From NCBI RefSeq assembly GCF_008122505.1, contig NZ_VSSB01000001.1, positions 418,891 through 482,890 of the forward strand: a DNA stretch of 64,000 nucleotides, given 5' to 3'. This document shows, piece after piece, positions 8,105-18,119 of the stretch. Position numbers and translations under genes: made by a program. The stretch comes from Agromyces mariniharenae (GTDB lineage: Bacteria > Actinomycetota > Actinomycetes > Actinomycetales > Microbacteriaceae). Position 1 is the stretch's first letter, and each line of letters opens with the position of its first letter. A model generated the notes under the pieces. It ran no database searches. It was not told where the DNA came from and saw nothing but the letters and a program-made list of their open reading frames with translations.

Positions 8105-9811
8105 ATGTCGCAGGACAACGCCGCCGGAGCCGAGCGCCTCGCGCTCGCCGAAGCCTGGCTCGCGCAGGACCCCGACCCCGAGACCCGTGCCGAGCTCGCC
8201 GCACTCGTCGACGGCGCGAGAGCCGGGGATGCCGCGGCCATCGACGAGCTCGCCGACCGGTTCGACGCGCGCCTCGCGTTCGGCACCGCCGGGCTCCGCG
8301 GCGAGATCGCCGCCGGCCCCAACCGCATGAACCGCGTGCTCGTGTCGCAGGCCGCGGCGGGGCTCGCCGCGTACCTCCTCGAGCGCGCCCGGCCCGGCGA
8401 GACGCCCTCGGTCGTCATCGGCTACGACGGGCGCAAGAACTCCGCCGTGTTCGCCCGCGACTCGGCCGAGATCATGGCCGGCGCCGGCGTGCGCGCGGTG
8501 CTCCTGCCGCAGCTGCTGCCGACGCCGGTGCTCGCGTTCGCCGTCCGCCATCTCGACACCACGGCCGGGGTCATGGTCACGGCCTCGCACAACCCGCCGA
8601 ACGACAACGGCTACAAGGTGTACCTCGGCGGCGAGCACGGCGGCTCGCAGATCGTGTCGCCCGCCGACGCCGAGATCGCCGCGGCGATCCACCACGTCGC
8701 GGCGACGACCACGGTGCCCGACCTCCCCCGCGGCGAGTTCGAGACCGCGTCCGAGGAGGTCGCCGACGAGTACGTGCGGCAGACCGCCCTCGTCGCCGAC
8801 CGGCCCGCCTCGCAGCCGCGCGTCGTCTACACGGCGATGCACGGCGTCGGCTGGGAGACCGCGGCCCGCGTGCTCGCGGCCGCGGGCTTCGACGCGCCGG
8901 CCGTCGTCTCGGCGCAGATCTCGCCCGATCCGGCGTTCCCGACCGTCGCGTTCCCCAATCCCGAGGAGCCGGGCGCGATGGACCTGAGCTTCGCCGAGGC
9001 GCGCGCGGCAGGGGCCGAGCTCGTGATCGCGAACGACCCCGACGCCGACCGGCTCGCCATCGCGATCCCCGACGCGTCGTCGGCCGACGGCTATCGTCGC
9101 CTGTCGGGCAACGAGGTCGGCCTGCTGCTCGGCTGGCGCGCCGCACGGCGTGCCGCCGACGTCCCGGGCGACTCCGGACCCGACGGCACGCTGGCGTGCT
9201 CGATCGTCTCGTCCCCGGGCCTCGAGGCCGTCGCGCGAGCCTACGACCTCGACTTCGAGGCGACGCTCACGGGCTTCAAGTGGATCTCCCGCGCCCCGAA
9301 TCTCGTCTTCGGCTTCGAGGAGGCGCTCGGCTACCTCGTGAACCCCGAGACCGTGCACGACAAGGACGGCATCTCCGCCGCCGTGGCGTTCCTCTCGCTC
9401 GCGGCGTCGCTGAAGGCCGAGGGGCGCACCATCGCCGACCACCTCGACGAGTTCGTCGAGAGGTTCGGCTGCTTCGACTCGTCGCAGGTCTCGATCCGCG
9501 TGACCGACCTGTCGCGCATCGGCGAGATCATGGCGCGGCTGCGCGCCGAGCCGCCGTCGTCGGTGGGCGGCATCCGGGTCGAGCGCATCGAGGACCTCGC
9601 CGACGGCTTCGGCGCGCTTCCCCCGTCCGACGTGCTGCGCATCATCCTCGAGGGCGGCGCACGCGTCATGGTGCGGCCGAGCGGCACCGAGCCGAAGCTC
9701 AAGGTCTACATCGACGCCGTCGGCACCGAGGGCACCGTCGGCGAGCGGCGCGCCGCGGCATCCGCCGCCGTCGCCGCGCTCGAGGCGGGCATGCGCGAAC
9801 TCACGGCCTGA
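8105..9811 (+). CDS. Phospho-sugar mutase (alpha-D-phosphohexomutase family, PGM2/phosphopentomutase-like)
   Basis: 568 aa, the long PGM2-like type. The four landmark loops are all present: catalytic phosphoserine TASHNP (S161), metal-binding DPDADR (311-316), sugar-selecting GFEEALGY (403-410) and phosphate-binding RPSGTEPK (524-531). Annotated homologues are called phosphoglucomutase/phosphomannomutase. Because it lies 10 nt downstream of purine nucleoside phosphorylase, with GGGG as ribosome-binding site, a phosphopentomutase role (ribose-1-P to ribose-5-P) is the best inference here. Substrate choice cannot be read from sequence alone; glucose-1-P/glucose-6-P conversion remains possible. 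Confidence 0.9.
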   Translation: MSQDNAAGAERLALAEAWLAQDPDPETRAELAALVDGARAGDAAAIDELADRFDARLAFGTAGLRGEIAAGPNRMNRVLVSQAAAGLAAYLLERARPGETPSVVIGYDGRKNSAVFARDSAEIMAGAGVRAVLLPQLLPTPVLAFAVRHLDTTAGVMVTASHNPPNDNGYKVYLGGEHGGSQIVSPADAEIAAAIHHVAATTTVPDLPRGEFETASEEVADEYVRQTALVADRPASQPRVVYTAMHGVGWETAARVLAAAGFDAPAVVSAQISPDPAFPTVAFPNPEEPGAMDLSFAEARAAGAELVIANDPDADRLAIAIPDASSADGYRRLSGNEVGLLLGWRAARRAADVPGDSGPDGTLACSIVSSPGLEAVARAYDLDFEATLTGFKWISRAPNLVFGFEEALGYLVNPETVHDKDGISAAVAFLSLAASLKAEGRTIADHLDEFVERFGCFDSSQVSIRVTDLSRIGEIMARLRAEPPSSVGGIRVERIEDLADGFGALPPSDVLRIILEGGARVMVRPSGTEPKLKVYIDAVGTEGTVGERRAAASAAVAALEAGMRELTA

Positions 9812-9930
9812 ACGGGCGGGGTCGGGCTCCTCGCGAGTCCGGCCCGCCTCGGCCCGGCGGGACCGGTGCGCCCCGCGTCGTCGTGTCGCCCTCCGCGCCG
9901 GCACCTCGCGTCGCCGCGCAGCAGCCGGCC

Positions 9931-10215
9931 TCAGCCGATCGATGCCTCGAGCTTCTCGCCGATCTCCTCGACGTCGAAGTAGTTCACGACCTCGACGATC
10001 TCCGCATAGCTGCGGCCGATCGCGCGGCGCACCTCGTCGGCGAGCTCGGTCGATGTCAGGATGACCTGCGCGTCGGCCGCGGCGGCCGCGATGTCGGCGA
10101 GGCCGCTCGCCGAGACGTCGGCGGTGAGCCCCAGCCGGTCGAGCGCGCGCTCGGCGTTCGTCTTCAGGATCGCCGACGTGCCCACGCCGACGCCGCACAC
10201 CGCCACGATCCTCAT
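9931..10215 (-). CDS. PTS system IIB component (lactose/ascorbate-type small IIB)
   Basis: 94 aa single-domain phosphocarrier. The N-terminal phosphocysteine loop is clear: VAVCGVGVGTS with C7 as phosphorylation site, in a small P-loop-like fold typical of the UlaB/SgaB and lactose/cellobiose IIB proteins. It would take phosphate from the adjacent IIA protein and pass it to sugar bound by a membrane IIC. Its start overlaps the IIA stop (ATGA, 10212-10215), so the two are translationally coupled. No IIC gene is present in the window, which is unusual for a working phosphotransferase system. The gap to the mutase gene (9812-9930) holds only GC-rich sequence with possible weak stem-loops. Confidence 0.85.
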   Translation of the reverse strand: MRIVAVCGVGVGTSAILKTNAERALDRLGLTADVSASGLADIAAAAADAQVILTSTELADEVRRAIGRSYAEIVEVVNYFDVEEIGEKLEASIG

Positions 10216-10688
10216 GCGCCCGCGGCCGTTCCTGCGGGCGCCGCGTCGACGCCGAGGAGTCCCCGCACCTCGTCGGGCGTCGTGGCGCGCGCGAGGCGAC
10301 CGACGATGCCCGTGTCGTTGAACGCGTTCGCGAGCTGCGCCACGGATGCCACGTGGTCCTCGGCGTTCGAGACCGCGAGCCCGATCACGACCCGCACCGG
10401 GTCGTTGTGCGGGTGCCCGAACGGCACCGCGTCGGCGAGCGTCACGACCGCGAGACCCTCTCGGCGCACGTCGGAGCCGGGGCGGGCGTGCGCCAGCGCG
10501 AGGCCCGGCGCGATGACCACGTAGGCGCCGAACTCCTCGATCACGCCGATCATGCGGTCGGCGTACTCCGACCGCGTCGCGCCCGAGCGGGTGAGGGCGC
10601 GGCCGACCTCGCGCACCGCGGCGCGCCAGTCGTCGGCACGCGCGCCGAGCACGACGGCCGTGTCGGGAAGGGGAGGGATGGAGGTCAT
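10212..10688 (-). CDS. PTS system IIA component (fructose/mannitol-type)
   Basis: 158 aa. Predicted to accept phosphate from HPr on a histidine and pass it to IIB. The phospho-histidine is H67 in the family motif APGLALAHARP, preceded by the YVVIAPG strand; the later PFGHPHNDPV segment also matches the fructose/mannitol IIA (PTS_EIIA_2) fold. Short GGA at suitable distance serves the ATG at 10688. Position between the mutase and adenosine deaminase suggests a tie to nucleosides or pentoses, but the sugar is unknown. With no IIC nearby it may work with a distant membrane component or as a regulatory IIA. Confidence 0.85.
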   Translation of the reverse strand: MTSIPPLPDTAVVLGARADDWRAAVREVGRALTRSGATRSEYADRMIGVIEEFGAYVVIAPGLALAHARPGSDVRREGLAVVTLADAVPFGHPHNDPVRVVIGLAVSNAEDHVASVAQLANAFNDTGIVGRLARATTPDEVRGLLGVDAAPAGTAAGA

Positions 10689-10739
10689 GGGTGTCCGATC
10701 GGGGGCGCGACGGCCCTCGGAGGCCGCGTGGCGTGCCGG

Positions 10740-11861
10740 TCAGGCTTCGTCGAAGCCGTCCTGGATGCGCTCGGCGAGCTCCTCGCGGTCGTCGAGCGGC
10801 AGGAACGCGGATGCCGCGGCGTTCAGCTGGAACGTCTCGAAGTCGTCGAGGTCGTAGCCGAACGCGTCGGAGAGCAGGGAGAGCTCGCGCGAGAGCGAGG
10901 TGCCGCTCTGCAGGCGGTTGTCGGTGTTGACCGTCACCCGGAACCCGAGCTGGTAGAGCAGGTCGAACGGGTGGTCGACGAGCTCGTCGCCCCACGCGGC
11001 GATCGCGCCGGTCTGCAGGTTCGACGAGGGGCTCGTCTCGAGCGCGATCTCGCGGTCGCGCACCCACTGGGCGATCGGGCCGAGCGACACGTAGGTGTTC
11101 TCATCGTCCTGCCGCTCGATCGTGAGGTCCTCGGCGATGCGCACGCCGTGCCCGAGCCGGAGGGCGCGCCCGTCGAACAGCGCGCTGCGGATGGAATCGA
11201 GGCCGTCGGCCTCGCCGGCGTGCACGGTGACCGGGAAGAACTGCGAGGCGAGGTAGTCGAAGGCCGTGCGGTGCCGGCTCGGGAGGAACCCGGCCTCGGC
11301 CCCGGCGATGTCGAACCCGACGACCCCGCGCTCGCGGTGCCGCACGGCGAGCTCCGCGATCTCGAGCCCGCGGTCGTTGTGGCGCATCGCGGTGACGAGC
11401 TGGCCGGCGCGGATGAACCGCCCCTGGTGCCGCACGTCGTCGATGCCCTCCTCGATGCCCGACTGCACCGCCTCGACCGCCTCGTCGAGGCTCAGGCCGC
11501 GTTCGAGGTGCTGCTCGGGCGCCCACCGGATCTCGCCGTAGATCACGCCGTCGGTCGCGAGGTCCTGCACGAACTCGCGGGCCACGCGCTGCAGGCCGGA
11601 GCGCGTCTGCATGACCGCGGTCGTGAGGTCGAACGTCTTCAGGTACTCGACGAGCGACCCGGAGTTCGACTGGTCGGTGAACCACGTGGCGAGGCCGTCG
11701 GCGTCGGGCGCCGGAACCTCGAGTCCGACCTCGTCGGCGAGCTCGATCAGGGTCTGCGGCCGCAGGCCCCCGTCGAGGTGGTCGTGCAGCGAGATCTTCG
11801 GCAGCGACTGGATGCTCGTGCCGTCGCCCTCGAGGCGGTACTCCGTCGGAATCGTGTTCAC
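10740..11861 (-). CDS. add: Adenosine deaminase
   Basis: 373 aa zinc hydrolase converting adenosine and deoxyadenosine to inosine and deoxyinosine. Metal ligands H26 and H28 sit in SLHDHLDGG; HAGE (214-217) carries the conserved His and catalytic Glu; then LGHG, SPSSN and VNTDN, where the usual second Asp of NTDDP is Asn here. Length is normal. Start is GTG at 11861, six nt after TATCGT on the coding strand (11868-11873), so the transcript is probably leaderless. The product inosine would feed the phosphorylase encoded about 3 kb away. It may be co-transcribed with the PTS pair 51 nt downstream. Confidence 0.95.
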   Translation of the reverse strand: MNTIPTEYRLEGDGTSIQSLPKISLHDHLDGGLRPQTLIELADEVGLEVPAPDADGLATWFTDQSNSGSLVEYLKTFDLTTAVMQTRSGLQRVAREFVQDLATDGVIYGEIRWAPEQHLERGLSLDEAVEAVQSGIEEGIDDVRHQGRFIRAGQLVTAMRHNDRGLEIAELAVRHRERGVVGFDIAGAEAGFLPSRHRTAFDYLASQFFPVTVHAGEADGLDSIRSALFDGRALRLGHGVRIAEDLTIERQDDENTYVSLGPIAQWVRDREIALETSPSSNLQTGAIAAWGDELVDHPFDLLYQLGFRVTVNTDNRLQSGTSLSRELSLLSDAFGYDLDDFETFQLNAAASAFLPLDDREELAERIQDGFDEA

Positions 11862-11972
11862 GTGACAACGATAGCGGGGAGGCTCACGCGAAGTCTCGGC
11901 AATCTCGAAGCGTCGGGACGCCGATTCCGGGCGCGCCGGACGCGGGCGTCCGCTCCTGCGACGCCGACGTTC

Positions 11973-13270
<1,298 letters not shown>

Positions 13271-13274
<4 letters not shown>

Positions 13275-13690
13275 GCGCTCGCCCCCTTGAACTCGGCGAG
13301 CTGGCGCGGGCCGAACGCGTCGGGCAGGACCTCGTCGATCGTCTTCACGCCCGAGACGGTCTCGAGCAGCATGCCCTCGGCCGAGTGCTCGTACAGCAGC
13401 TGGCGGCAGCGTCCGCACGGCATGAGCGTGGCGCCATGGCCGTCGACGCACGTGAACGCGACGAGCTTGCCGCCGCCCGACATGACGAGCGCGGAGACGA
13501 GCGAGCACTCGGCGCACAGGGTGACGCCGTACGACGCGTTCTCGACGTTGCATCCGCTCACGACCCGGCCGTCGTCGACGATCGCGGCCGCGCCGACCGG
13601 GAACTCCGAGTACGGCACGTAGGCCTTCGCCATCGCCTCGCGAGCGCGCTCGCGCAGCGACTCCCAGTCGATCGCATCCGTTGCGGTCAT
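13271..13690 (-). CDS. cdd: Cytidine deaminase
   Basis: 139 aa, the tetrameric short form. Deaminates cytidine/deoxycytidine. Zinc site: C59 with catalytic E61 in CAEC, plus C92 and C95 in PCGRC; substrate motif GCNVENASYG (46-54). ATG at 13690 follows GAGGGGAG, a strong ribosome-binding site. Upstream, an inverted repeat (13725-13755) separates it from the end of the nucleoside ABC transporter genes, suggesting its own promoter or partial read-through. Confidence 0.95.
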
Positions 13691-13724
13691 GGTGCTCCCC
13701 TCAAGGATGGGTTCGGTTCGTCGA

Positions 13725-13755
13725 CGGATGCCGCGACGCGACGCCGCGGCATCCG
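13725..13755 (-). terminator. Inverted repeat after the nucleoside ABC permease gene, built from the GGATGCC word
   Basis: Perfect 11-bp arms, CGGATGCCGCG and CGCGGCATCCG, around a 9-nt loop, beginning 2 nt after the permease stop codon. Position fits a transcription terminator for the ABC operon, though no T-run follows. The arms are two head-to-head copies of the word found throughout this window. Confidence 0.6.
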
Positions 13756-13756
13756 C

Positions 13757-15070
13757 TCAGGACTTGATGTACGGCTTGCCGGCCGCTGCCGGCCCGCGCA
13801 CCTTGCCGACGAGGCCGGCCACGGCGAAGATCGTGACGAGGTACGGCAGCATGAGCATGAACTCGCTCGGCACGGGCGATCCGATCACCGACAGCGTGTT
13901 CTGCAGGTTCGACGCGAAGCCGAACAGCAGCGCCGCGAGCGTCGCCTTGATCGGGTCCCACTGGCCGAAGATGACCGCGGCGAGCGCGATGAAGCCCGCG
14001 CCCGCGGTCATCTCCTTGTTGAAGGCGATGCCCGAGCCGATCGTGAAGAACGTGCCGCCGAGGCCGGCGATCGCGCCCGCGAGCGCCACGTTCCAGAACC
14101 GGGTGCGGTTCACCTTGATGCCGACGGTGTCGGCGGCCTGCGGGTGCTCGCCCACCGCGCGGAGCCGGAGGCCCCACCTGGTGTGGAACAGCCCGACGTA
14201 GACGAGCGCGACCGCGATGTACATGAGGTAGACGACGATGGTCTGCCGGAAGAACACCGGCCCGATGATCGGGATGTCGCTCAGCAGCGGGATCGGCAGG
14301 CGCTCGAACCGCGGCGGGGTGTTGAGCGTGCCCGCGTTCGGCGACAGCACCTGCGAGAAGAAGAAGCTCGTGAGGCCGATGACGAGCACGTTCAGCACGA
14401 CGCCGACGATGACCTGGTCGACGAAGTACTTGATCGAGAACGACGCGAGCACCATGCCGACGAGCAGGCCGGCGACCATCGCGCCGATGGTGCCCGCGAT
14501 GAGCCCCAGCCAGGGCTGGCCGGTCGACGACGAGACGACCGATGCGACGACCGCCGCGGTGAAGGCGCCGGCGAGCAGCTGGCCCTCGATCGCGATGTTG
14601 ATGACGCCGACCCGCTCGCCGATCACGCCGGTCAGCGAGCCGTAGATGAGCGGCACGGCCAGGCTCAGCGACCCGAACAGCAGGCCGATCACCGGGATGG
14701 CGGCGCCCGAGGCCGCCCACGTGAGGAAGCCGAACATGAACACGACCGCGAAGACCACGACGAGCCAGAGCGGCACCTTGCGCTTCGACGCGACGAGCAT
14801 CGCGGAGTACGCGGTCGCGAGCGCCAGCAGGACGACCGTGATCCAGAGCGCCGGCATCGACGGGACGGTGATCTCGGGCAGCTGGATGACGTCGGCCTGC
14901 GTCGAGAGGCGGAAGGTCGTCTCGCCGTCGCGCGGCGCGAAGACCGCGAGCGCGAGCGCGGCGAGCGTGAAGATCGCGAATGCGATCGGCGCCTTCCAGC
15001 TCGTGACGACGGTCGTGTCGAGCGGCTCGGCCACGGGGGCGGGTGCGTTGTGCTGCAGCGCGGCGGTCAC
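13757..15070 (-). CDS. Nucleoside ABC transporter permease 2 (BmpA-system, NupQ-like)
   Basis: 437 aa. Integral membrane protein with about 10 hydrophobic segments; the middle carries the branched-chain-type permease pattern (GERVGVINIAIEGQLL and, later, LRAVGEHPQAADTVGI). These are the hallmarks of the Bmp/Nup family importing purine and pyrimidine nucleosides. Start is GTG at 15070, overlapping the preceding permease stop (GTGA), so it is translationally coupled. It is the last gene of the ATPase-permease-permease operon and ends just before an inverted-repeat terminator. Confidence 0.9.
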   Translation of the reverse strand: MTAALQHNAPAPVAEPLDTTVVTSWKAPIAFAIFTLAALALAVFAPRDGETTFRLSTQADVIQLPEITVPSMPALWITVVLLALATAYSAMLVASKRKVPLWLVVVFAVVFMFGFLTWAASGAAIPVIGLLFGSLSLAVPLIYGSLTGVIGERVGVINIAIEGQLLAGAFTAAVVASVVSSSTGQPWLGLIAGTIGAMVAGLLVGMVLASFSIKYFVDQVIVGVVLNVLVIGLTSFFFSQVLSPNAGTLNTPPRFERLPIPLLSDIPIIGPVFFRQTIVVYLMYIAVALVYVGLFHTRWGLRLRAVGEHPQAADTVGIKVNRTRFWNVALAGAIAGLGGTFFTIGSGIAFNKEMTAGAGFIALAAVIFGQWDPIKATLAALLFGFASNLQNTLSVIGSPVPSEFMLMLPYLVTIFAVAGLVGKVRGPAAAGKPYIKS

Positions 15071-16443
15071 TTGATCTTCACCTCCTGGGAGACGTTGGGA
15101 AGGGCTCTGCGGCGCGAGGCCGGGTCGGGCAGGCGGAAGATCGTGCGCACGAGCGGCGGCGCCGCGATGAAGAGCACGATGAGCGACTGCACGACGAGCA
15201 CGATCTCGATCGGCACGCCCTCGGCGGCCTGCATCGAGAAGCCGCCCGCCTTGAACGCGCCGAACAGCAGGCCGGCCACGAAGGTGCCCCACGGGGTGGA
15301 CCGGCCGAGGAGGGCCACCGTGATCGCGTCGAAGCCGATGCCGGCGTCGATCCCGGCGGTGAAGCCGGTGGTCACGGTGCCGAGCACCTGGCTGACGCCG
15401 GCGAGGCCGAGCAGCGCGCCCGAGATGAGCATCGCGTAGACGTACATGTTGCGCACGTTGATGCCGGCGACGCGTGCCGCGTTCGGGTTCTCGCCGACGG
15501 CGCGGAACCGGAAGCCGAGGCTCGAGCGGCTGAGGATCCACCACACGACGATCGTGGCGATGATCACCAGCACGAATCCGAAGTGCAGGTTGAACTGGGG
15601 TCCGAGCAGGTCGGGGAAGATCGCCGTGTCCTTCATCGCCGGGGTCTTCGGGTTCGACGAACCCGGCGCCTGCAGGAGGCCGGGCGTGCGCAGCATCCAC
15701 GACACCAGGTAGAACGCGACGTAGTTGAGCATGATCGTGACGATCACCTCGTGTGCGCCCGTGCGTGCCTTGAGGAAGCCCGCGATGCCGGCCCAGAGCG
15801 CGCCGCCGACGAGGCCGCCGATGAGGGCGACCAGCATGTGCAGGCCCCACGGCAGGTCGAAGCCGAAGCCGATCCAGCCGGCGACGGATGCCGCGATGAG
15901 CATCTGGCCGCGGCCACCGATGTTGAACATGCCGACGCGGAAGGCGAGGGCGACGCCGAGGCCACCGGCGATGAGCGGGGTCGCGAACGTCAGGGTCTCG
16001 GTGAGCGGCCGGATGCCGGCGAGGAACGTGTCGCGGCGGAAGTTGTAGACGGCGCCCTGGAACAGCGCCGAGTACGCGCCGGCGACGGAGTCCCAGATCG
16101 CTTGGAGCATGTCCGTGGGACGGGCGAAGAAGTAGCCGGCCGTCTCCTGCACGCGCTCGTCGGTGAACGCGATCATGATCGCGCCGACGAGCAGCGCGAG
16201 CAGCACCGCGAGCACCGAGATGATCGCGTTGCCCGTCGCGATCTGGTGGAGCATCGTGTGCCAGCGCGACGGCGGCGGGACGTCGGCACCGGCGCCGGGC
16301 CCGCCGGCGGTCGCACGGGCGTCCTCGGCCGCGGTCTGCTTCTCGGGCGAGACGGCGCCGGGCTCCTCGATCGCGACGTCGGCGTCGAGGTCGCCGGCGG
16401 CGCCGGTCGGGCGCGCGGCGTCGGGGTTCTGGGGGTCGCTCAT
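15067..16443 (-). CDS. Nucleoside ABC transporter permease 1 (BmpA-system, NupP-like)
   Basis: 458 aa. An acidic, low-complexity cytoplasmic tail of about 60 residues is followed by roughly 9-10 hydrophobic segments. Family landmarks are FRVGMFNIGGRGQ and FRAVGENPNAARVAGI, typical of Bmp/Nup-type inner-membrane subunits. It pairs with the downstream permease as a heterodimeric channel. The start ATG overlaps the ATPase gene stop (ATGA, 16440-16443). The long N-terminal tail exceeds the family norm and looks like an actinobacterial addition. Confidence 0.9.
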   Translation of the reverse strand: MSDPQNPDAARPTGAAGDLDADVAIEEPGAVSPEKQTAAEDARATAGGPGAGADVPPPSRWHTMLHQIATGNAIISVLAVLLALLVGAIMIAFTDERVQETAGYFFARPTDMLQAIWDSVAGAYSALFQGAVYNFRRDTFLAGIRPLTETLTFATPLIAGGLGVALAFRVGMFNIGGRGQMLIAASVAGWIGFGFDLPWGLHMLVALIGGLVGGALWAGIAGFLKARTGAHEVIVTIMLNYVAFYLVSWMLRTPGLLQAPGSSNPKTPAMKDTAIFPDLLGPQFNLHFGFVLVIIATIVVWWILSRSSLGFRFRAVGENPNAARVAGINVRNMYVYAMLISGALLGLAGVSQVLGTVTTGFTAGIDAGIGFDAITVALLGRSTPWGTFVAGLLFGAFKAGGFSMQAAEGVPIEIVLVVQSLIVLFIAAPPLVRTIFRLPDPASRRRALPNVSQEVKIK

Positions 16444-17954
16444 GCGGCCGCTCCTTCGGGTTGTTCGCCGGCCATCATGAGGCCGAGCACGTCGCGCGGC
16501 GTGTCGCCGGGGACGATCCCGACGATGCGGCCTCGGTACATGACCATGATGCGGTCGGCGAGCGCGACGACCTCGTCGAGCTCGGTGGACACGACGACCA
16601 CGGGGACGCCCGAGTCGCGCGTCTCGACGATGCGCTTGTGGATGAACTCGATCGAGCCGACGTCGACGCCGCGCGTGGGCTGCGCGGCGACGAGGAGCCG
16701 CAGATCGCGGCTCAGCTCGCGCGCGAGCACCACCTTCTGCTGGTTGCCGCCCGAGAGCTGGCGCACCTTCGAGTCGATGCCCTGCGTGCGGACGTCGAAC
16801 TCCTTGACCTTGTCGCGGGCGAAGTCCGCGAGCGCGGCGCGCTGGATGTTGCCGGCGCGCACGAACGGCGCTCCGCCACTGCGGTCGAGCATGAGGTTCT
16901 CGGCGATCGTGAACTCGCCGACCAGGCCGTCTTCGGTGCGGTCCTCGGGCACGAAGCCGACGCCCGCGTCGAGGATGCGCTTGACGCCCGCCGAGCCGAG
17001 CTCGACGCCGTCGAGCCGGATCGAGCCCTCGACACGCGGCTGCAGGCCGAGGAGCGCCTCGGTGAGCTCGGTCTGCCCGTTGCCCTGCACGCCCGCCACG
17101 GCGAGGATCTCGCCGCCGCGCACGTCGAAGCTCACGTCGTTGACGACGAGCTGGCCGGCGGGGTCGATGACCGTGAGGCGCTCGACCTGGAGCGCGGGCT
17201 CGCCGAGCTTCGGCTCCTCCTTCTGCACGGTGAGCTCGACCGCGCGGCCGACCATGAGGGAGGCGAGCTCGGCGTTCGTGGCCGTGGGCGACGCCTCGCC
17301 GACGACCTTGCCGAGGCGCACGACCGTGATGCGATCGGCGACCTCGCGCACCTCGCGCAGCTTGTGCGTGATGAAGACGATCGAGGTGCCGGTCTCCTTG
17401 AGCTGGCGCATGATGGCCATGAGCTCGTCGGTCTCCTGCGGCGTCAGCACGGCGGTCGGCTCGTCGAACACGAGCACGCGCGCGTCGCGGGACAGCGCCT
17501 TGATGATCTCGACGCGCTGCTGCACGCCGACCGGCAGGTCGTCGATGAGCGCGTCGGGGTCGACGTCGAACCCGAACCGCTCGGAGATCTCGCGCACCTT
17601 CGCGCGGGCGGTCGGCAGGTCGAGCAGCCCGCCGGCGCGGGTGGACTCGTGGCCGAGCATGACGTTCTCGGCGACCGTGAACACCGGGATGAGCATGAAG
17701 TGCTGGTGCACCATGCCGATTCCGGCGGCCATCGCGTCGCCGGGTCCGGCGAAGTGCTGCACCTCGTCGTCGAGGAGCACGTCGCCCTCGTCGGCCTGGT
17801 AGAGGCCGTAGAGCACGTTCATGAGCGTCGACTTGCCTGCGCCGTTCTCGCCGAGGAGGGCGTGGATCTCGCCGGCCTCCACGGTGAGGTCGATGTGATC
17901 GTTGGCGACCAAGCTGCCGAATCGCTTCGTGATGCCGCGAAGTTCGAGCTTCAT
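16440..17954 (-). CDS. Nucleoside ABC transporter ATP-binding protein (double ATPase, NupO-like)
   Basis: 504 aa with two tandem ATPase domains, as in RbsA/MglA-type and Nup-type importers. First half: Walker A GENGAGKS (35-42), signature-like LPVGVQQRVEI and Walker B LVFDEPTAV. Second half has a degenerate Walker A (GVQGNGQTEL) with the signature LSGGNQQKV. It energises uptake through the two permeases encoded next. The start codon is 7 nt downstream of TAGGAT (17962-17967 on the complementary strand), suggesting a leaderless operon transcript, although cgggga could also bind ribosomes. The operon therefore has a promoter separate from the upstream lipoprotein gene. Confidence 0.93.
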   Translation of the reverse strand: MKLELRGITKRFGSLVANDHIDLTVEAGEIHALLGENGAGKSTLMNVLYGLYQADEGDVLLDDEVQHFAGPGDAMAAGIGMVHQHFMLIPVFTVAENVMLGHESTRAGGLLDLPTARAKVREISERFGFDVDPDALIDDLPVGVQQRVEIIKALSRDARVLVFDEPTAVLTPQETDELMAIMRQLKETGTSIVFITHKLREVREVADRITVVRLGKVVGEASPTATNAELASLMVGRAVELTVQKEEPKLGEPALQVERLTVIDPAGQLVVNDVSFDVRGGEILAVAGVQGNGQTELTEALLGLQPRVEGSIRLDGVELGSAGVKRILDAGVGFVPEDRTEDGLVGEFTIAENLMLDRSGGAPFVRAGNIQRAALADFARDKVKEFDVRTQGIDSKVRQLSGGNQQKVVLARELSRDLRLLVAAQPTRGVDVGSIEFIHKRIVETRDSGVPVVVVSTELDEVVALADRIMVMYRGRIVGIVPGDTPRDVLGLMMAGEQPEGAAA

Positions 17955-18070
17955 GTCCCCGATCCTAGTGAGATGGCTGCATCCGTTGGTGATGCTGCGC
18001 GAATGTCGAAATGGCCGGATGCCGCGTGCGCAGATGTTGCGCGAACCGCTCCGGAATGCGTCGGAACGCC

Positions 18071-18106
18071 GATCGGGGAGGCCGGCTGGCGCCGACCTCC
18101 CCGATC
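18071..18106 (-). terminator. Strong stem-loop after the first BMP lipoprotein gene
   Basis: GATCGGGGAGGCCGGC and its near-perfect complement (one mismatch) form a 16-bp stem around a 4-nt loop, 14 nt past the stop codon of the BMP gene. It would separate that gene from the ABC operon promoter. Confidence 0.7.
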
Positions 18107-18119
18107 AGTGCGTACGTTC

